Source: JAMLHN01 sp035708745 (GTDB taxonomy: Bacteria; Chloroflexota; Chloroflexia; Thermomicrobiales; UBA6265). From it: a stretch of DNA of 64,000 nucleotides. Position numbers and translations under genes: made by a program. The DNA is taken from the NCBI GenBank assembly GCA_035708745.1, contig DASTFJ010000158.1, positions 62,001 to 126,000 of the forward strand, read 5' to 3'. Positions 9,581 to 18,330 of the stretch are shown here, piece after piece; within the stretch, counting starts at the first letter, position 1, and each line of letters opens with the position of its first letter. The notes under the pieces were generated by a model. It worked only from the letters and a program-made list of their open reading frames with translations, was not told where the DNA came from and searched no databases.

Positions 9581-10924
9581 CTAGTCCGAAACCGCGATTT
9601 TCTCCGGGGCGTTGGCGTACGCCTCGTCGAGGAAATCGGCGATATGGGTCACCTTGACGTTGGAACCCGCTTCCTGAAGGAGCGAGGCGATCTGGATCGC
9701 GCACCCCGGATTCGCGGTCACCACTTCGGTGGCGCCGGTCTCGAGAATGTGCCCGACCTTGCGCTCACCCAGCTTGCGCGCCATTTCCGGCCGGAGGATG
9801 TTGTAGATTCCGGCACTTCCGCAACAGAGTGACGATTCCCGCATTTCGACCAGATCGAGTCCGGGGATCGATTTCAGCAGCGTTCTCGGTTGCGCAGTGA
9901 TCCGCTGGGCATGCGCGAGATGGCAGGCGTCCTGGTAAGTAACCTTCCGGCGTATCGGTCCGGGCGTTTCGCGGTTCTCCGAGGCAACATATTCGGAAAA
10001 GTCCTTCACGCGAGAGGCGAAGTCCTGGGCGCGTTTCGCGTAATTCGGATCGTCCTTGAGCAGATGCCCGTACTCCTTGAGCGTCGATCCGCAGCCGGCG
10101 GCGGTGACAACGATCGGGCGATCGGGCTCAGCCTCGAACGCGTCGATATTGGCGCGGGCCATATCGCGTGCGATGTCGAACATGCCGCTATGAACCTGGA
10201 GCGCCCCGCAGCAACCCTGACACGTCGGGACGTCCACATTCGCACCGTTTTGAGCCATGACCCGGCAAGCGGCGCGGTTGGTGTCGCCAAACGCCGTGCC
10301 CATGATGCAGCCATTGAAGAGCGACGCCGCCCGTTCCGGATCGCGGGCCCGCCATTGTTCCTTGCCCGGTTTGAGTGGCTTGCCATGGGCGGCCGGCGCC
10401 ATCTTTTCCATGTCGGAGAGGCCGAGCAACCGCAACGCACCGGTCTTGCGGGCGACCTTTTGCAGCCCGGTCGATTGATAGAGAGCGGTCATGCGGGCGA
10501 CAGCGCCCATCTTCCGCATATCGGAAAAGGTCCAGTCGAGCATCACCTTCCGCGCAATCCGCTGTTTTACCGGTCGCTGCAGTCGCTGCTCGATTTGATA
10601 CCGGGAAGCTTCGACCAATGGACCGTATTGCACCCCGGATGGGCAGACCGCCTCACATGCGCGGCAATTGAGGCACTGGTACATCTGCTCCTGGAAGAGC
10701 TCGTCGTCGACCGACAGTCGACCTTGCGAGACCGCGCTCATCAGCCAGAGTCGGCCGCGCGGGGACGACATCTCCTGGCCGGTAATGCGATACGTAGGGC
10801 ACGACGACAGGCACATGCCGCAGTGGACGCATGCTTTGAGCAGCTCAGGGTCTGGCGCATCGACGTCCGTGAAGCCCACGATCCCCCCCACGTTCTTCAG
10901 TTCGGCTGAGGTGGGAACAGACAT
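9581..10924 (-). CDS. glcF: Glycolate oxidase iron-sulfur subunit GlcF
   Basis: A 447-residue subunit passing electrons from the flavin subunits of glycolate (or D-lactate) dehydrogenase to the respiratory chain. It has two 4Fe-4S motifs, with cysteines at residues 32/35/38/42 (CVHCGMCLSSC) and 84/87/90/94 (CLNCRACEAVC). Two CCG domains follow, with CQGCCGAL and SSLCCGSAG, that ligate further cofactor iron. The start ATG directly abuts the glcE stop, so it is the third gene of a tight glcD-glcE-glcF operon. The gene converges with the histidine kinase, leaving 44 bases between them. Confidence 0.96.
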   Translation of the reverse strand: MSVPTSAELKNVGGIVGFTDVDAPDPELLKACVHCGMCLSSCPTYRITGQEMSSPRGRLWLMSAVSQGRLSVDDELFQEQMYQCLNCRACEAVCPSGVQYGPLVEASRYQIEQRLQRPVKQRIARKVMLDWTFSDMRKMGAVARMTALYQSTGLQKVARKTGALRLLGLSDMEKMAPAAHGKPLKPGKEQWRARDPERAASLFNGCIMGTAFGDTNRAACRVMAQNGANVDVPTCQGCCGALQVHSGMFDIARDMARANIDAFEAEPDRPIVVTAAGCGSTLKEYGHLLKDDPNYAKRAQDFASRVKDFSEYVASENRETPGPIRRKVTYQDACHLAHAQRITAQPRTLLKSIPGLDLVEMRESSLCCGSAGIYNILRPEMARKLGERKVGHILETGATEVVTANPGCAIQIASLLQEAGSNVKVTHIADFLDEAYANAPEKIAVSD

Positions 10925-12115
10925 CTAGAGCTCCGGAATGACGCGCCCAGGATTGAGCGCGGACCATGGGTCGAATTGACGTTTGAGCTGACGCATGAGC
11001 TCCAGATTTGATTCAGGCGTCCCGAAGGCTTCGACACCCGCGTGAACCGCCTGCGGCGCGCTCAGGAGCAGTACGCTGCGTCCAGACGCGCGTAGCTCGG
11101 CAATGGCATTGATATGGTCCCCGGAGCGCGCGGCTCCAGAGCGAACGACGAGCCGCACCGTTCCTAACCCCGGTGAAGCGCGAATATCTTCGATGGAGTC
11201 GGCGAACGCCGACAGGGCGGCAGTTGTCGTCGCAGAAATCTCCGTGGGCCGGCCACGCACTTGCAGAGTGAGCAACTCGGGATCGGTCGGAATTGCTTCC
11301 GTGCGCACATAGCCATTCCAGAATTGCCTGCTCTCGTCCCGAGACAGCAGGGTCGCATCGCCGAGCCGGTCTGCGAGCTCGCGGGCCATCTGATCGACCG
11401 TCGCCGGGCGACCTTCGATGCGGATCGATTCGGTCCAGTGATCGCCAGTTCGGCGGGACTCATAGGCAATGGGGCGAATGCGGCCGACATGAATGGCAAG
11501 CCGGTCACCTTCGAGCTGGTCGAAGGTTGCGCGCTCCACGAGGACCGTTGCCTCGGCGCGAGCCGCGGGCACCAGCTTGAAATTCGCGCTGACCACAACC
11601 CCAAGGGTTCCGAGCGCGCCAAGGTGCATTCGCATCAAGTCGAAGCCGCTCACGTTTTTCACGACCATGCCGCCGGCGTTGCCGAGCGTGCCATCGGGGT
11701 AGGCTGCCTGGATCCCGATCAACGCGTCGCGCAGCGAACCCGAGCCATAGCGCCGCGGACCGCAGAGTCCGGTGGCGATTAGGCCGCCAATTGTTTCGCT
11801 CTCCGGCAAGGGCACATCGATCGGGATGGTCAGGCCCCGCTCCGCCAGCGTTTGCCAAACCGACGCCATCGTTGCGCCTGCCTCGACCGAGAGCGTCATA
11901 TCGTCAGGCTCGTAGGCAAGCACTCGATTCAGTTTGGCGGTCGACAGCTTGATCGTATCGCGGCTGAGCGGGTTGCCGAACGCGAGCTTGCTTCCGCCCC
12001 CCACCGGGGTTATCGCATTGCCGCTGGCAGCGGCCTCGGCAAGGATGTTCGCCAGCTCGCGTGGGGTTGCCGGGGCTTCGAGAAGGGTGCTGTGATTAGA
12101 GAGGATAGATGCCAT
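10925..12115 (-). CDS. glcE: Glycolate oxidase FAD-binding subunit GlcE
   Basis: A 396-residue FAD-linked subunit with the PCMH-type FAD fold. The pyrophosphate-binding region is GGGSKLAFGNPL, followed by ETIGGLIATGLCGPRRYGSG and GGMVVKNVSGFDL, the typical GlcE signature. The C-terminal oxidase domain is short, as usual for GlcE compared with GlcD. It overlaps glcD by 20 bases and abuts glcF. It would form the glycolate-oxidising heterotrimer with these two. GlcE is generally required for activity although GlcD holds the main active site. Confidence 0.95.
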   Translation of the reverse strand: MASILSNHSTLLEAPATPRELANILAEAAASGNAITPVGGGSKLAFGNPLSRDTIKLSTAKLNRVLAYEPDDMTLSVEAGATMASVWQTLAERGLTIPIDVPLPESETIGGLIATGLCGPRRYGSGSLRDALIGIQAAYPDGTLGNAGGMVVKNVSGFDLMRMHLGALGTLGVVVSANFKLVPAARAEATVLVERATFDQLEGDRLAIHVGRIRPIAYESRRTGDHWTESIRIEGRPATVDQMARELADRLGDATLLSRDESRQFWNGYVRTEAIPTDPELLTLQVRGRPTEISATTTAALSAFADSIEDIRASPGLGTVRLVVRSGAARSGDHINAIAELRASGRSVLLLSAPQAVHAGVEAFGTPESNLELMRQLKRQFDPWSALNPGRVIPEL

Positions 12116-13553
12116 ATTTCTGTGCCAATGCGGCGTTGTAGTGCGCTCGCACCTCGCCGCACATGTAGCCTTTCGGAAAGAGCTTTTCGGGATTCATGGC
12201 GCCAGCCGGGTCGAACGCCTGTTTGATTCCGGCCATCGCCGCCAGATCTTCATCGGTATAAACCAGGGTCATGTAATCGCGCTTTTCGGTGCCGATGCCG
12301 TGTTCGCCTGAGAGCGCGCCGCCGATACTCACGCAGTATTTGATCAGCTCCTTGCTGGCGCCGACGACCTTCTCGACATCGCTCTTGTTCATGCGGTCGA
12401 AGAGCATCAACGGGTGCAGGTTGCCGTCGCCGGCATGGAAGACGTTTGCGATCGGCAGGTCGAAATCCTTCGAAATCTCCTGAACCTGGGAGAGGGTCTG
12501 AGGTAGCTTCGTGCGCGGCACCACCGTGTCATGCAGGTAGTAGCTCGGCGCCAACCGCCCCATGGCCGCGATTGCCATCTTGCGGCCCTTCCAGAGCAGA
12601 TCGCGCTCCATCTCGGTGATCGCCTGCCGCACCAGAAACGCCCCGGCATCTTTGCAAATGCCTTCGATCTCGCGGGCAATATCCTCGACGTCCTCGGTGA
12701 CGCCGTCGGTTTCCACGAGCAGCACCGCCCCCGCTTCCATCGGGTATCCGGCGTGGTACGCCGGCTCGACCGCCTGGATGGTGAGGTTGTCCATCATTTC
12801 CAGCGCCGCCGGGAGAATGCCAGCGCCGATGATGCGCGACACCGCCAGCGATGCGCTTTCGACCGTGGGAAAGGCCGCCAGCTGCACCGAGATCGTTTCC
12901 GGTTTCGGCGTAAGGCGGACGAGCGCCTTGGTGACGATCCCCAGCATGCCCTCGGAACCAACGAACACGCCGGTCAGATCGTATCCCGCATGTTCTTCGC
13001 CTCTTCCGCCGATCCAGCGCACCTTGCCGTCCGGGTCCACCACCTCGAGACCGAGAATGTGATTCGTGGTGACGCCGTATTTTAGGCAATGCGGGCCTCC
13101 AGAATTTTCGGCGACGTTGCCACCGATCGTGCAGGCGCGCTGGCTGGAGGGATCGGGCGCGAAGAAATAGCCGCCCGGCTTGACCCAATCGCTGAGCTCG
13201 AGATTGATCACTCCTGGCTCGACCAGTGCCACGCGATTCTCGTAATCGACCTCGATGATGCTCGCCATACGGGTCAGCGCGATGACGATGCCCCCGTTTT
13301 GGGCAACCGACCCACCAGACAACCCCGTCCCGGCGCCGCGCGGAACGATTGGTAGCGAATTGGCTCGCGCGATGCGCACCACCTCGGCTACCTGCTCGAC
13401 CGTTCGCGGGAGCACGACCGCTGCTGGTTTCGCGGTTTCGACCGCGGCATCGACCGAACCATCGTACTCGTAGACGAGCAGATCGGACGATCCGCCGAAG
13501 ACATTTCCGGCGCCGACTGCGCGTTCGAGCGATGAGATCAACGGGGTCGTCAT
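12096..13553 (-). CDS. glcD: Glycolate/D-lactate dehydrogenase catalytic subunit GlcD
   Basis: A 485-residue FAD_binding_4 plus FAD-oxidase C protein oxidising glycolate to glyoxylate (or D-lactate to pyruvate). Visible motifs are PRGAGTGLSGGSVA, CTIGGNVAENSGGPHCLKYG and the C-terminal HAGDGNLHPL and SGEHGIGTEK, the latter holding metal- and substrate-binding histidines. I chose the ATG at 13553 (MTTPLISSLE). The longer in-frame start at 13610 would swallow a 23-bp palindrome and adds 19 residues unlike the family. First gene of glcDEF and divergent from a DAO oxidoreductase. Confidence 0.95.
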   Translation of the reverse strand: MTTPLISSLERAVGAGNVFGGSSDLLVYEYDGSVDAAVETAKPAAVVLPRTVEQVAEVVRIARANSLPIVPRGAGTGLSGGSVAQNGGIVIALTRMASIIEVDYENRVALVEPGVINLELSDWVKPGGYFFAPDPSSQRACTIGGNVAENSGGPHCLKYGVTTNHILGLEVVDPDGKVRWIGGRGEEHAGYDLTGVFVGSEGMLGIVTKALVRLTPKPETISVQLAAFPTVESASLAVSRIIGAGILPAALEMMDNLTIQAVEPAYHAGYPMEAGAVLLVETDGVTEDVEDIAREIEGICKDAGAFLVRQAITEMERDLLWKGRKMAIAAMGRLAPSYYLHDTVVPRTKLPQTLSQVQEISKDFDLPIANVFHAGDGNLHPLMLFDRMNKSDVEKVVGASKELIKYCVSIGGALSGEHGIGTEKRDYMTLVYTDEDLAAMAGIKQAFDPAGAMNPEKLFPKGYMCGEVRAHYNAALAQKYGIYPL

Positions 13554-13584
13554 GATACGTGGGGGAGTAAGCCGGATACGAGCA

Positions 13585-13607
13585 GCACAATCATGCCCGT
13601 ATTGTGC
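13585..13607. promoter_or_regulatory. Inverted repeat between glcDEF and the DAO gene, candidate operator
   Basis: GCACAAT and ATTGTGC form perfect 7-base arms separated by nine bases. It is the clearest dyad in the 114-base divergent intergenic region, 32 bases upstream of the glcD start and 61 bases upstream of the oxidoreductase. The size suits a dimeric repressor or activator. No regulator gene is adjacent, and the regulator is unknown. Confidence 0.5.
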
Positions 13608-13667
13608 CATGGTTCGCTTGCCGCCAACGGCGCGAGAATGGTCTGGCTCTTGCAGTGAGGAACGAAG

Positions 13668-14876
13668 ATGCGCAACACCCAGATTGCTGTGATCGGCGGC
13701 GGAATCGTCGGTGGGTCGATCGCCTGGCAGCTCGCTCTACGAAACGCCGGCCAGGTGACTCTATACGAAAAATCCGTCATCGCCGCCGGAGCCAGTGGGC
13801 GAACCGGCGCACTGCTTCGCCGGCACTACACCAATGAAGCCGAGGCTCGGCTCGCTCAGCTTGGTTGGGAGACGTATCGCAATTGGGACGAACGCGTCGG
13901 CGGCTCGTGTGGTTATGTGCCCTGGCCGGTCGTTGTGACCGTCGCCACAAAAGGCGAATACGCGAGTAACGTCGAGCTGATGCGCGAGAACATTGCGATG
14001 CAAAACCGGCTCGGCATCGATGCTCGCCTAATCAGCGCGATCGAGCTCGCAGAGCTCCAGCCGCGCACATTCGTCGGCGATGTCGATTTCGTGTCATACG
14101 AACCCGATAGCGGCTATGTCGACTCGATTCAGGCGACGACGTCGATGATCGAAGCCGCCACGCGCGCCGGGGCCACAATTCGGGAAGGTATCGAAGTCAC
14201 CGGCATACAGACGACCGGCGGGCGGGCAAATGGAGTAACGACATCCGCTGGATCGTTTCCTGCCGACATCGTAATTTGTGCGGGTGGACCATGGTCGACC
14301 GCGCTCATGGAAACGGCCGGCGTGGCGGTGCCCATTTCGGCCATTCGCGTGCAAGTCATCATTGCGCAGCGACCGATCGAGCTCCTCGAACCGCATTTCA
14401 TCTATCTGGATACGGTCGCCGGCATATTCACTCGCCCGTGGGGACCCGGCAGAAGTCTGGTTGGCATAGCCGGGGGCGACCAGCATGACGAGGTCGATCC
14501 GAACGAAGCGAATCTGTTCAACGACCATGGCTATCCGCCCAAAGCCATCGAGGCGATGGCCCGGAGAATTCCCGCCATGAAAAATGCTCGATATCTGCAC
14601 GGGCACGCTGGGCTTTACGACATGACTCCGGACGCCCATCCTTTCATCGGCGCAGCCGGTGTGGATGGCCTCTATGTGGCGGCAGGTTTCAGTGGAGCCG
14701 GCTTCAAGAAAGCACCAGGCGTAGGCATCGCTCTGGCCGAAATGATCTTGGACGGCGAAGCCAGGTCAGCGGATCTGGCTCCCTTTGCACTTTCGCGCTT
14801 TGAATCAAACGCGTGGAAGCAGCCTTGGAGTGCCACGGAATACCACTTCGACTCTGACTTCGGCCATGGCCTGTAG
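13668..14876 (+). CDS. FAD-dependent oxidoreductase, DAO family (sarcosine/glycine oxidase-like)
   Basis: A 402-residue flavoprotein with an N-terminal dinucleotide-binding motif, IAVIGGGIVGGSIAWQL, and a C-terminal FAD contact (GLYVAAGFSGAGFKKAPGVG). The overall architecture is that of D-amino-acid, sarcosine or glycine oxidases and hydroxyglutarate oxidases, which oxidise C-N or C-OH bonds. The substrate is not readable. A glycine-oxidase-type reaction would produce glyoxylate, the same product as the divergent glycolate oxidase, so a shared C2 metabolism role is possible. The ATG follows a GAGGAACGAAG stretch. Confidence 0.9.
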   Translation: MRNTQIAVIGGGIVGGSIAWQLALRNAGQVTLYEKSVIAAGASGRTGALLRRHYTNEAEARLAQLGWETYRNWDERVGGSCGYVPWPVVVTVATKGEYASNVELMRENIAMQNRLGIDARLISAIELAELQPRTFVGDVDFVSYEPDSGYVDSIQATTSMIEAATRAGATIREGIEVTGIQTTGGRANGVTTSAGSFPADIVICAGGPWSTALMETAGVAVPISAIRVQVIIAQRPIELLEPHFIYLDTVAGIFTRPWGPGRSLVGIAGGDQHDEVDPNEANLFNDHGYPPKAIEAMARRIPAMKNARYLHGHAGLYDMTPDAHPFIGAAGVDGLYVAAGFSGAGFKKAPGVGIALAEMILDGEARSADLAPFALSRFESNAWKQPWSATEYHFDSDFGHGL

Positions 14877-14969
14877 TCCGGGAAACGTCAAGCGAAGAAT
14901 GTCCGCATCTCCGTTCGTATCTTTCAACTGGTCTTGATATGAGCAGCCGCGTAGCGAAGTGGACTGAAC

Positions 14970-15455
14970 ATGCGGATGCGAACCTACTCCACGTGGTCGA
15001 AGGTCCGGCTCATTTACAGCGGATTTCTCTCTTTGCTTATCGGTTCCATCTTTGCGCTCGTCGGTTTTTTTATGGTGGCGGTTGCCGCGGCCGATATTGG
15101 GCAACCCGATGCGGGTAAGCGTGCCTTCCTGGGTACTGTCTGCCTTTTGGCCGGGTTCGTCATCATAATGATCGGCCGAAGATACGTCTGGAAGTGGGCA
15201 TATGAAGTTCGCCTGGGAGATGACGGTTCGCTAGAATTCGTGTCTCTCGCGCGCACTCGTCGCATGCGTGCCCAGGATCTGATTGCAATCGATCGTACGT
15301 ACGTTCGCCTGCCGACTCGCGGAGAGGATCCTCGACAGCTCGTGATTCGTTCGCGCGACGACAGTGCCCACGTGCCATTCTTTCCGGCCGTCGAGGCGCT
15401 CATCGGCGAACTACAGGCAAAGAACCCCTCCCTGACTGTCCCAGGTAATTGGTGA
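14970..15455 (+). CDS. Hypothetical two-TM protein with possible bacterial PH-like C-terminal domain
   Basis: A 161-residue protein with two hydrophobic segments (about 14-41 and 52-70) and a soluble C-terminal part of about 90 residues. That part is rich in short beta-like stretches (YEVRLGDDGSLEFVSLARTR), suggesting a bacterial PH-like fold; this is a weak match by eye. No close family is recognised. It stands alone between the oxidoreductase and a strong hairpin, converging with isocitrate dehydrogenase. Confidence 0.65.
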   Translation: MRMRTYSTWSKVRLIYSGFLSLLIGSIFALVGFFMVAVAAADIGQPDAGKRAFLGTVCLLAGFVIIMIGRRYVWKWAYEVRLGDDGSLEFVSLARTRRMRAQDLIAIDRTYVRLPTRGEDPRQLVIRSRDDSAHVPFFPAVEALIGELQAKNPSLTVPGNW

Positions 15456-15494
15456 GGGTACCCCCGACAAGTACTAGCTGCGATTGATTCGTCA

Positions 15495-15539
15495 GGGCTC
15501 GGAGTCCAGAGAGACCAAATCTCTCCGGACTCCGAGCTC
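15495..15539. terminator. Long hairpin between convergent genes, probable bidirectional terminator
   Basis: CTCGGAGTCC (15498-15507) pairs with GGACTCCGAG (15527-15536). GAGAGA and TCTCTC extend the stem inside after one A/C mismatch, leaving a CCAAA loop. No clear T-run follows on either side, so the call rests on stem strength and on the position between convergent stop codons. Confidence 0.65.
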
Positions 15540-15549
15540 GGCCGCGCGA

Positions 15550-16626
15550 CTACAGCCGCTCCACAATCGCCTGAGTCATCTCCGTGGTCGTGGCTGCCTT
15601 CGACGGATCTCGGTCGATTCGCAGGTCGTAGGTGACGCGGTCGCCATCGGCGATGACACCAGCAACCGCGTTTTCGACACGCTCGGCCGCATCCTGTTCA
15701 CCCAGATGCCTCAACATCATCGCGCCGGATAAGATCATGGCCGTCGGGTCGGCCTCGTTCTTCCCCGCATGACTGGGTGCGGATCCGTGGATCGGCTCGA
15801 AGACAGCCGCCTCGGTGCCGATATTGCCGCTGGGCGCGACCCCGAGACCGCCGATCATGCCAGCCACAAGATCGCTGACGATATCGCCGTAGAGGTTGGC
15901 CATCACCAGGACGTCGTATTCGTCCGGCTTTTGCATGAGCTGCATGCACATGTTGTCGATGATGCGGTCGTTCGATTCGATGTCGGGATACTCACTGGCG
16001 ACCTGCTGTGCGACCTTCAAGAAGAGTCCGTCGGAGAACTTCATGATGTTCGCCTTGTGGACGATCGTCACCTTCTTGCGGCCGTTGGCGCGGGCATAGT
16101 CGAAGGCAAAGCGTACGATCCGCTCGGTATTCTCCGGTGTGATGAGCTTGATGCTAAGGGAGGCATCCGGCTCGATCTGCCGTTTGCTGCGCGCATTGAT
16201 GTAATCGATGACCTCGGTTGCTTCCCGGGTGCCGGTGTCGAACTCGATACCGGAGTACATCCCCTCGAGGTTCTCGCGAACCACCACCAGATCGACGTGC
16301 TCGAATGGCGCCTGTACGCCCTTGATCGTCTTGCCGGGTCGTAGATTGGCATAGAGATTGAGCGCATGACGAAGTCCGACATTGACGCTGCGGAATCCGC
16401 TGCCAATGGGTGTGGTGATCGGTCCCTTGAGACCAACACCATTCGCCTTGACCGAATCGAGCGTAGCCTGAGGCAGCACATCCCCGTGCGTTTCCATGGC
16501 TTCGATCCCGGCGGGTTGGACGTCCCAGTCGAATGCAACGCCAGTTGCATCGAGCACGGAGCGGGTTGCCTCGGCAACTTCCGGCCCGATTCCATCGCCC
16601 GGAATCAATGTCACACGATACGTCAT
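15550..16626 (-). CDS. NAD-dependent isocitrate dehydrogenase family (beta-decarboxylating dehydrogenase)
   Basis: A 358-residue beta-decarboxylating dehydrogenase. Substrate-binding features are the S-x-N-x-x-LR helix (SGFRSVNVGLRHALNLYANLRP region), VRENLEGMYSGIEF, HKANIMKFSDGLF with its catalytic lysine, and the metal-binding aspartates of YGDIVSDLVAG. The serine/asparagine/arginine pattern and the HKANIMKFSDG motif fit NAD-dependent isocitrate (or homoisocitrate) dehydrogenase better than 3-isopropylmalate dehydrogenase. No leu genes are adjacent, which supports the TCA-cycle reading, but the exact acid substrate needs an alignment. AAAGGAG lies six bases before the ATG. Divergent from gpmI. 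Confidence 0.88.
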   Translation of the reverse strand: MTYRVTLIPGDGIGPEVAEATRSVLDATGVAFDWDVQPAGIEAMETHGDVLPQATLDSVKANGVGLKGPITTPIGSGFRSVNVGLRHALNLYANLRPGKTIKGVQAPFEHVDLVVVRENLEGMYSGIEFDTGTREATEVIDYINARSKRQIEPDASLSIKLITPENTERIVRFAFDYARANGRKKVTIVHKANIMKFSDGLFLKVAQQVASEYPDIESNDRIIDNMCMQLMQKPDEYDVLVMANLYGDIVSDLVAGMIGGLGVAPSGNIGTEAAVFEPIHGSAPSHAGKNEADPTAMILSGAMMLRHLGEQDAAERVENAVAGVIADGDRVTYDLRIDRDPSKAATTTEMTQAIVERL

Positions 16627-16747
16627 CGTTTCTCCTTTACCAGACAGTCAAATTCGCTCGTCGCCCATTCTCGCATGGGCCGTCGCCTTCGTTCATTCGT
16701 GGCACACTCGACGCATGAGGGCGACGCTGGAACGAGGAGCTTACGGA

Positions 16748-18316
16748 ATGGATAAATCGATAGCTGCCGGCCCGGTGGTGCTGGTGATTCTGGATGGATG
16801 GGGGCTGGCGCCGGACGGTCCCGGTAATGCGGTCGCGCTCGCCGATACCCCGGTCATGGATTCGCTTTGGCGTGACTACCCGCGTACCACGCTCACAACC
16901 AGCGGTCTCGATGTCGGACTCCCTTCGGGACAGATGGGCAACTCCGAGGTCGGCCATCTCAATATCGGGGCCGGCTATATTGTCGACCAGTGGATTACCC
17001 GCATCGACAAAGCAATCGCAGACGGCTCCTTCGCGGAGGAACCCGTATTGGTCGATGGGATCGACCAATGCAAAGCGCGCGGCGGGGCGCTTCATCTGCT
17101 CGGTTTGATCGGCAATGGTGGCGTCCACAGTCATAGCGATCATCTCGTGGCACTGGTCGCGGTTGCCGCGCTGCGAGGAATGAAGCGCGTTTATGTCCAC
17201 GCTTTCACCGATGGCCGCGATACCTCGCCGACGTCCTCGGGCGATTTCATTCGCTCGATTCAGGATCAATTCCAGCGTATGGGCGTCGGTCGTATCGTGA
17301 CCGTAACCGGGCGCTACTTCGCCATGGACCGCGACAAGCGCTGGGAACGTACTCGCGCCGCATACGAGGCGGTCGTCGAGGGGAAGGGCCGCGAGTTTTC
17401 CTCGGCCCTGGCGTGCGTCGAAACGTTGCATCGCGAGGGTACGACCGACGAATTCATTCCGCCTTCGCTCATCGTTCCACCCGGCTCAAACCCCATATCG
17501 ATCAAACCCGAAGACACCGCGATCTTCTTCAACTTTCGGTCCGATCGAGGACGGCAGCTTTCCCAGGCACTTGCCAATCCCAATTTCTCCGGCTTCGAGC
17601 GTTCGGCCGATCTTTCCGACTCGATCGAGCTACTGACGATGACTCACTACATGGACGACCTGCGGGCAACGGTGATCTTCGAGGAGAAAAACATCGATCG
17701 GCCGCTGGCACAGGTCATTAGTGAAGCGGGTCTCGCACAGCTTCACGTCGCCGAAACCGAGAAATATGCGCATGTCACCTTCTTCCTCAACGGCGGCAGG
17801 GAAGAACCGTTTCCGGGTGAGGACCGGGCACTCGTACCCTCTCCCAAAGTTGCCACCTACGATCTGCAGCCGGAGATGAGCGCTCAGGCGGTGAGCGCGG
17901 CCGTGGTCGATGCCGTCGAAGGTGGTCGCTATCGCTTCATCGTCGTGAATTTCGCCAACGGGGATATGGTCGGGCACACGGGCGTCGTCCCAGCGGCCGT
18001 CAAGGCGATCGAAACAGTCGATCGTTGTTTGGGCCAAGTCGTCGGCGCGGTGCGTGCGACCTGGGGATCGGCACTGATTATTGCCGATCACGGTAATGCC
18101 GAAGAAGAGATCGATCCGGTCACCGGCGGTCCTATGACCGCGCATACCACCAATCCCGTGCCTTGCATCCTGGTGACGCCAGACAACAGCGAGTGGCGGC
18201 ATATCGAGCTCCGTAGCGGAGCGAGCCTGTCATCGGTCGCCCCAACCATCCTCGATCTCCTGGACCTGACCACACCACCGTCGATGACCGCGCCATCCCT
18301 GCTCGATCAATACTAA
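16748..18316 (+). CDS. gpmI: 2,3-bisphosphoglycerate-independent phosphoglycerate mutase
   Basis: A 522-residue, manganese-dependent mutase interconverting 3- and 2-phosphoglycerate in glycolysis. LVILDGWG supplies a metal-binding Asp (Asp16), and GQMGNSEVGHLNIGAG contains the catalytic serine (Ser66). HAFTDGRDTSP, FFNFRSDRGRQLSQAL, NFANGDMVGHTG and ADHGNAEE follow as expected. GAGGAG lies eight bases before the ATG at 16748, which decides this start over long in-frame extensions into the upstream region. It converges with enolase, the next glycolytic step, with only 14 bases between them. Confidence 0.97.
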   Translation: MDKSIAAGPVVLVILDGWGLAPDGPGNAVALADTPVMDSLWRDYPRTTLTTSGLDVGLPSGQMGNSEVGHLNIGAGYIVDQWITRIDKAIADGSFAEEPVLVDGIDQCKARGGALHLLGLIGNGGVHSHSDHLVALVAVAALRGMKRVYVHAFTDGRDTSPTSSGDFIRSIQDQFQRMGVGRIVTVTGRYFAMDRDKRWERTRAAYEAVVEGKGREFSSALACVETLHREGTTDEFIPPSLIVPPGSNPISIKPEDTAIFFNFRSDRGRQLSQALANPNFSGFERSADLSDSIELLTMTHYMDDLRATVIFEEKNIDRPLAQVISEAGLAQLHVAETEKYAHVTFFLNGGREEPFPGEDRALVPSPKVATYDLQPEMSAQAVSAAVVDAVEGGRYRFIVVNFANGDMVGHTGVVPAAVKAIETVDRCLGQVVGAVRATWGSALIIADHGNAEEEIDPVTGGPMTAHTTNPVPCILVTPDNSEWRHIELRSGASLSSVAPTILDLLDLTTPPSMTAPSLLDQY

Positions 18317-18330
18317 GAGACACGTGGCAT

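Noticed and set aside
9890..10909. 339-codon open frame antisense to glcF
   Set aside because: Lies wholly inside glcF, whose iron-sulfur motifs are clear on the other strand.
13554..13610. Longer glcD N-terminus from ATG 13610
   Set aside because: Extra residues are not family-like and the region contains the operator-like palindrome.
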